Shown one piece after another: positions 14,382 through 15,854 of a stretch of DNA of 15,854 bases (position 1 is the first letter of the stretch; each line of letters begins with the position of its first letter). The DNA comes from an uncultured archaeon (GTDB lineage: Archaea; Thermoproteota; Nitrososphaeria; Nitrososphaerales; CALBXV01). The position numbers and the translations under genes are program-made. Below the pieces are notes generated by a model. It worked only from the letters and a program-made list of their open reading frames with translations. It made no database searches and was not told the DNA's origin. Location of the stretch: the NCBI GenBank assembly GCA_937890045.1, contig CALBXV010000318.1:1-15854 (forward strand), read 5' to 3'.

Positions 14382-14570
14382 CTACTCTTCTTGGGTGTCC
14401 CTGTCTTTCTTAGCAAGGTAAACCATGTAGTCAGGTTCATTGTCCTTCTCCTTGAACGTATTCTTCATCACCAATAGCTTAACACCGTAGGTAAAGGTAC
14501 CACTAAAATACGTATTATCATTCTTGTCCTTGTTCTCCCATAGTCCACCGATCTTCAGTAAGTCGCTCAT
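14382..14570 (-). CDS. Small DUF736-like protein
   Basis: The 62-residue protein contains GGLWENKDKNDNTYFSG near residues 8-24 and later LLVMKNTFKEKDNEPDYMVY (about 32-51), closely resembling the small I-G-x-L-W-x-K...Y.SG...K/N..K....PDY...L proteins that are widespread in phages and related to DUF736. Function is unknown. The start is coupled to the preceding gene (ATGA overlap). No membrane or signal segment is present. It is the second gene in the leftward transcript, suggesting early or middle accumulation relative to the structural genes. Confidence 0.68.
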   Translation of the reverse strand: MSDLLKIGGLWENKDKNDNTYFSGTFTYGVKLLVMKNTFKEKDNEPDYMVYLAKKDRDTQEE

Positions 14571-14947
14571 GTCTTTTTTAAATCCTTAATTTGAGGTTGG
14601 AGTTCATTGCTTCCTGCTTCGATGTGCCACGAATGCCCAAGGTCGTTAAACTCAGGCAAGTTCTTCTCATTCCACTTCAGCATCATTAAATTTGCGGTTG
14701 CATGACCAATATGATCTTCCCTGTGATTGCCTTCCCTTAAGAAAAGCATGATATGACGTATGGCGTGATTGATGAGTACCGAGGTTTTCAATCCCTTTTT
14801 CCAATTGTTATCTCCGTGGTGGATTGACCCTTCGTGCATCGCCCTAGCTACCGCTTCCACTCCTTCCGGTGGTACCAAATCATACCTTTCCCCTTGAATA
14901 TCAGCGCTTCTGCTCGCCCCTGTCTCGTATGTAGTTTTTTTAGACAC
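14567..14947 (-). CDS. dATP/dGTP diphosphohydrolase-like protein (DUF5664 type)
   Basis: The start is GTG 14947, chosen because AAAGGGGG lies about 4 bases upstream; a TTG at 14962 would include that site in the coding region. The 126-residue protein shows the DUF5664 pattern: HGDNNWKKGL (about residues 44-53), then HAIRHIMLFLREGNHREDHI (about 61-80), then a GHATANLMML helix. The Asn-Trp, two His-containing helices and the E-D-H segment would carry metal ligands in an all-alpha NTP pyrophosphatase-type fold. It may remove dATP/dGTP to reshape the nucleotide pool. It is the first gene behind the tandem promoters. Family assignment is good; substrate is inferred. Confidence 0.78.
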   Translation of the reverse strand: MSKKTTYETGASRSADIQGERYDLVPPEGVEAVARAMHEGSIHHGDNNWKKGLKTSVLINHAIRHIMLFLREGNHREDHIGHATANLMMLKWNEKNLPEFNDLGHSWHIEAGSNELQPQIKDLKKT

Positions 14948-14970
14948 TATACCCCCTTTCAACCATATTA

Positions 14971-14999
14971 ATCTTAACCTACCCTTGATGGGTTGTCAA
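14971..14999 (-). promoter_or_regulatory. Proximal leftward sigma-70 promoter
   Basis: On the minus strand TTGACA (14999-14994), a 17-base spacer and TAAGAT (14976-14971) form a near-consensus promoter. Predicted start is about 14964, giving a short leader into the GTG at 14947 with its AAAGGGGG site. The spacer contains an ACCC-ATCAA-GGGT dyad (14981-14993) that a repressor or activator could use. Confidence 0.8.
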
Positions 15000-15007
15000 C
15001 GCCTTTT

Positions 15008-15019
15008 GCCCTTTAGGGC
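15008..15019. repeat. GCCC-TTTA-GGGC dyad between tandem promoters
   Basis: A perfect 4-bp GC-rich inverted repeat (5 bp counting a T-A pair) with a tiny loop lies between the start point of the distal promoter and the -35 of the proximal one. It could be an operator or a hairpin in the long leader. Confidence 0.45.
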
Positions 15020-15054
15020 GGTTCTAATAAATTATTTCTTTTTTTTATAGTTCG

Positions 15055-15083
15055 ATTATACCATATTTTTCATTCAATGTCAA
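15055..15083 (-). promoter_or_regulatory. Distal leftward sigma-70 promoter with perfect hexamers
   Basis: On the minus strand TTGACA (15083-15078), exactly 17 bases, and TATAAT (15060-15055) give a full consensus match. Predicted start is about 15048, with a leader of about 100 nt reading through the proximal promoter. Such a site is expected to be very strong in a host using sigma-70. Confidence 0.85.
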
Positions 15084-15084
15084 T

Positions 15085-15125
15085 AGGACATTTGTGGTAC
15101 CGATAATGTCCTGTCGATTTTTTTT
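15085..15125. repeat. 28-bp symmetric dyad next to the distal promoter, followed by T8
   Basis: AGGACATT (15085-15092) and AATGTCCT (15105-15112) are perfect inverted arms, and the centre is the palindrome GGTACC (15096-15101) on the same symmetry axis. The site begins 2 bases upstream of the -35 hexamer. On the plus strand GTCGA and eight Ts follow, so it could also end plus-strand transcripts, but the 5-base gap is long for that. I favour a regulator-binding site. Confidence 0.5.
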
Positions 15126-15187
15126 CAGCAATCCAATCCCGTTTTCCATGAAAAGCACTACCCCCCTAAACCACCGCTTTTGGAAAA

Positions 15188-15215
15188 TTGTGTCGTCCTA
15201 CGGATGAGATATAAG
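15188..15215 (+). promoter_or_regulatory. Weak candidate rightward promoter
   Basis: TTGTGT, 16 bases, TATAAG on the plus strand. The -10 matches well, the -35 poorly, and no ORF follows closely. It might give a non-coding or long leader transcript, or be chance. Confidence 0.25.
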
Positions 15216-15516
15216 AATACGCATAAATTCCCAACTTTCCGGGTCGCCTATTCCTAGAAAAGGGATCACATATGCGTTTTTCCTTTAAACCTCTCATGTT
15301 ACGGGCCACAACTTAAAGTAGGGTCTCACGTAACTACCCATAAAAGAGAGAGAAAAACACGCTACCTTACCCTGAACATCCCCCTTATATCCTTTACATT
15401 CAATATCTTATGTCCCCTCAACGCTGTAGGGGATCTGTAGGGCTTCCCTATAAAAAACCGGGGAAAACAGCAAAATAACCGTTATCTCTTTAGAATCGGC
15501 AACTTAGCACCGAGAC

Positions 15517-15532
15517 CCTAAAATATTTTAGG
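15517..15532. repeat. Perfect 16-bp palindrome
   Basis: CCTAAAATATTTTAGG is a perfect palindrome, enclosed by a further GCAAC (15499-15503) and GTTGC (15536-15540) pair. Its AT core and dyad suit an operator or an unwinding element; it has no U-run to act as a terminator. Confidence 0.55.
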
Positions 15533-15630
15533 ATTGTTGCATCTAAACCGTTGAAACTAAAGAGAAAAAAAACTACTCTGACCAAACACCGAAAACCAGA
15601 TCGGCACCTCACAAATCGATAAGACCTTTA

Positions 15631-15650
15631 AAATCAATAGTTTATGATTT
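15631..15650. repeat. AAATCA-N8-TGATTT dyad upstream of the rightward -35
   Basis: A 6-bp perfect inverted repeat spaced by 8 ends 5 bases before the TTGACC hexamer. The position suits an activator or repressor site. Confidence 0.4.
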
Positions 15651-15655
15651 AGATC

Positions 15656-15683
15656 TTGACCGTCGATTCGGCTCTGCTAGACT
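15656..15683 (+). promoter_or_regulatory. Rightward extended -10 sigma-70 promoter
   Basis: TTGACC (15656-15661), a 16-base spacer and TAGACT (15678-15683), preceded by TGC (extended -10 TGn). Predicted start is about 15690, which places the 5' end of the RNA at the beginning of a structured leader and 74 bases before the ATG at 15764. Confidence 0.72.
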
Positions 15684-15692
15684 GGGGCCAGT
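15681..15692. promoter_or_regulatory. ACTGG-GG-CCAGT operator-like dyad at the start site
   Basis: A 5-bp perfect inverted repeat with a 2-base centre overlaps the end of the -10 element and the predicted transcription start. This location is typical of repressor operators, but no repressor gene is in view. Confidence 0.4.
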
Positions 15693-15737
15693 GCCCGGGC
15701 TCCGTTTAGTGGAGAGGGCAATAAAGCCCACCGGGTA
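15692..15737 (+). ncRNA. Predicted three-way junction RNA in the 5' leader
   Basis: Reading the plus-strand RNA, outer stem TGCCCGG (15692-15698) pairs with CCGGGTA (15731-15737) over 7 bp including one G-U. Inside are two hairpins, CTCC-(7)-GGAG (15700-15714) and GGGC-AATAAA-GCCC (15716-15729), joined by single bases at 15699, 15715 and 15730. A competing fold pairs GCCC (15693-15696) with GGGC (15716-15719), stacking on CTCC/GGAG as one long hairpin. I match it to no known riboswitch. Role is inferred: cis-regulation or 5' mRNA protection. Confidence 0.5.
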
Positions 15738-15763
15738 AACCATTGTAACGAAAGGAATTAACC

Positions 15764-15854
15764 ATGAACAAGGAAACCGTACATCCTAATCAAGCGCAGT
15801 TGGATTCATTGGAAAAGTTGAAGCAAGCGATTGAAAAGAAAGAGTTTAAAGCCA
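15764..15854 (+). CDS. Start of a rightward gene, unknown function, truncated by window end
   Basis: An ATG at 15764 with AAGGA 7-8 bases upstream opens a frame that continues to the last base, giving 30 residues beginning MNKETVHPNQAQLDSLEKLK. It is rich in Lys, Glu and Gln and probably helical. It is too short to assign. It is the only plus-strand gene and is transcribed away from the late block from its own extended -10 promoter, behind a structured leader, so it is likely the first gene of the early or replication side of the genome. Confidence 0.75.
   Translation, partial: MNKETVHPNQAQLDSLEKLKQAIEKKEFKA

Larger units (their letters stand above)
14948..15763. other. Non-coding divergent control region
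   Basis: About 0.8 kb with no convincing ORF lies between the leftward late block and the rightward gene at 15764. It holds two leftward promoters near its left end, one rightward extended -10 promoter near its right end, and many dyads. Apart from the sites listed separately I see a 5-bp hairpin CCCCT...AGGGG at about 15416-15434 with a repeated CTGTAGGG, two AAC-C-GTT copies (15477-15483 and 15546-15552), and a distant 9-bp inverted pair TCTCTTTAG/CTAAAGAGA (15485-15493 and 15557-15565). It might also hold a replication origin or genome terminus; nothing visible decides this. Confidence 0.75.

Noticed and set aside
14264..14440. Long 130-codon minus-strand reading that includes the lipoprotein
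   Set aside because: The part before 14263 is antisense-like filler overlapping the 64-aa and DUF736-like genes; the lipoprotein signal clearly starts at 14263 or 14245.
15106..15207. 33-codon plus-strand frame in the control region
   Set aside because: No ribosome site, the start lies inside the 28-bp dyad, and it contains a run of Phe codons from the T8 tract.
15273..15317. 14-codon plus-strand frame preceded by AAAGGG, a possible leader peptide
   Set aside because: The spacing is acceptable, but there is no adjacent promoter, hairpin or downstream gene to make a leader peptide plausible.
15416..15455. GC-rich hairpins near TATAAAAAAC as a terminator
   Set aside because: The homopolymer after the stem is A-rich on the plus strand, and on the minus strand the T-run comes before the stem, so neither direction has terminator geometry.
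15551..15579. TTGAAA-17-TACTCT as a second rightward promoter
   Set aside because: Only three of six -10 positions match; it is much weaker than the site at 15656-15683.
1..15854. tRNA genes, CRISPR arrays, insertion sequences, integrase or attachment sites
   Set aside because: No cloverleaf with a CCA-type acceptor, no regularly spaced repeats, and no transposase or integrase-like frame were seen on either strand.

Overview
The window is part of the genome of a tailed bacteriophage with a short-tailed (podovirus) virion plan. It carries only phage genes. On the minus strand, read right to left, it holds a T7-type head and connector order: portal (T7 gp8-like), scaffold (gp9 role), major capsid protein (gp10 role), tail tubular protein A (gp11-like), tail tubular protein B (gp12-like), gp13-like, gp14-like and the start of a gp15-like internal virion protein. 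No RNA polymerase gene is visible. The promoters that can be read look like host sigma-70 promoters, so late transcription may rely on the host enzyme. The host cannot be named from this sequence; GC content is moderate, and the Shine-Dalgarno sites and promoters are of ordinary bacterial type.

Layout. Positions 1-14947 are a nearly gapless leftward gene block in which many genes touch or overlap by 1-90 bases. It begins at the right with a dATP/dGTP diphosphohydrolase-like gene and a small DUF736-like gene. A lysis-type cluster follows: a 64-aa protein overlapped out of frame by a lipoprotein, a holin-like two-helix protein, and a secreted or anchored 121-aa protein. Next come the small and large terminase, then an accessory trio (small Pro/Ala-rich protein, GNAT acetyltransferase, second small protein). 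The rest is portal, Bbp19-like protein, a YkgJ-type Cys-rich protein, scaffold, a second Cys-rich protein, major capsid, a putative capsid accessory protein, a tiny basic protein, two tail tube/nozzle proteins, and three internal virion proteins, the last cut by the window edge. Unlike T7, packaging and lysis genes lie upstream of the head genes.

Positions 14948-15763 are the only sizeable non-coding stretch, about 0.8 kb. It is a divergent control region. Two strong tandem sigma-70 promoters (one with perfect hexamers and a 17-base spacer) face left into the late block. One extended -10 promoter faces right toward a gene starting at 15764 that runs off the window. The region is rich in dyads: a 28-bp symmetric site beside the distal leftward promoter, a perfect 16-bp palindrome, and others.

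The most unusual signal is the rightward leader. Its predicted 5' end coincides with a 46-nt sequence (15692-15737) that folds on paper into a compact three-way junction, with an alternative long hairpin that excludes it, just ahead of the ribosome binding site. Other points of interest are an inserted domain of about 115 residues in tail protein B, two Cys-rich mini-proteins bracketing the scaffold gene, two acetyltransferase-like genes in the structural block, and two small proteins with related C-termini flanking one of them.
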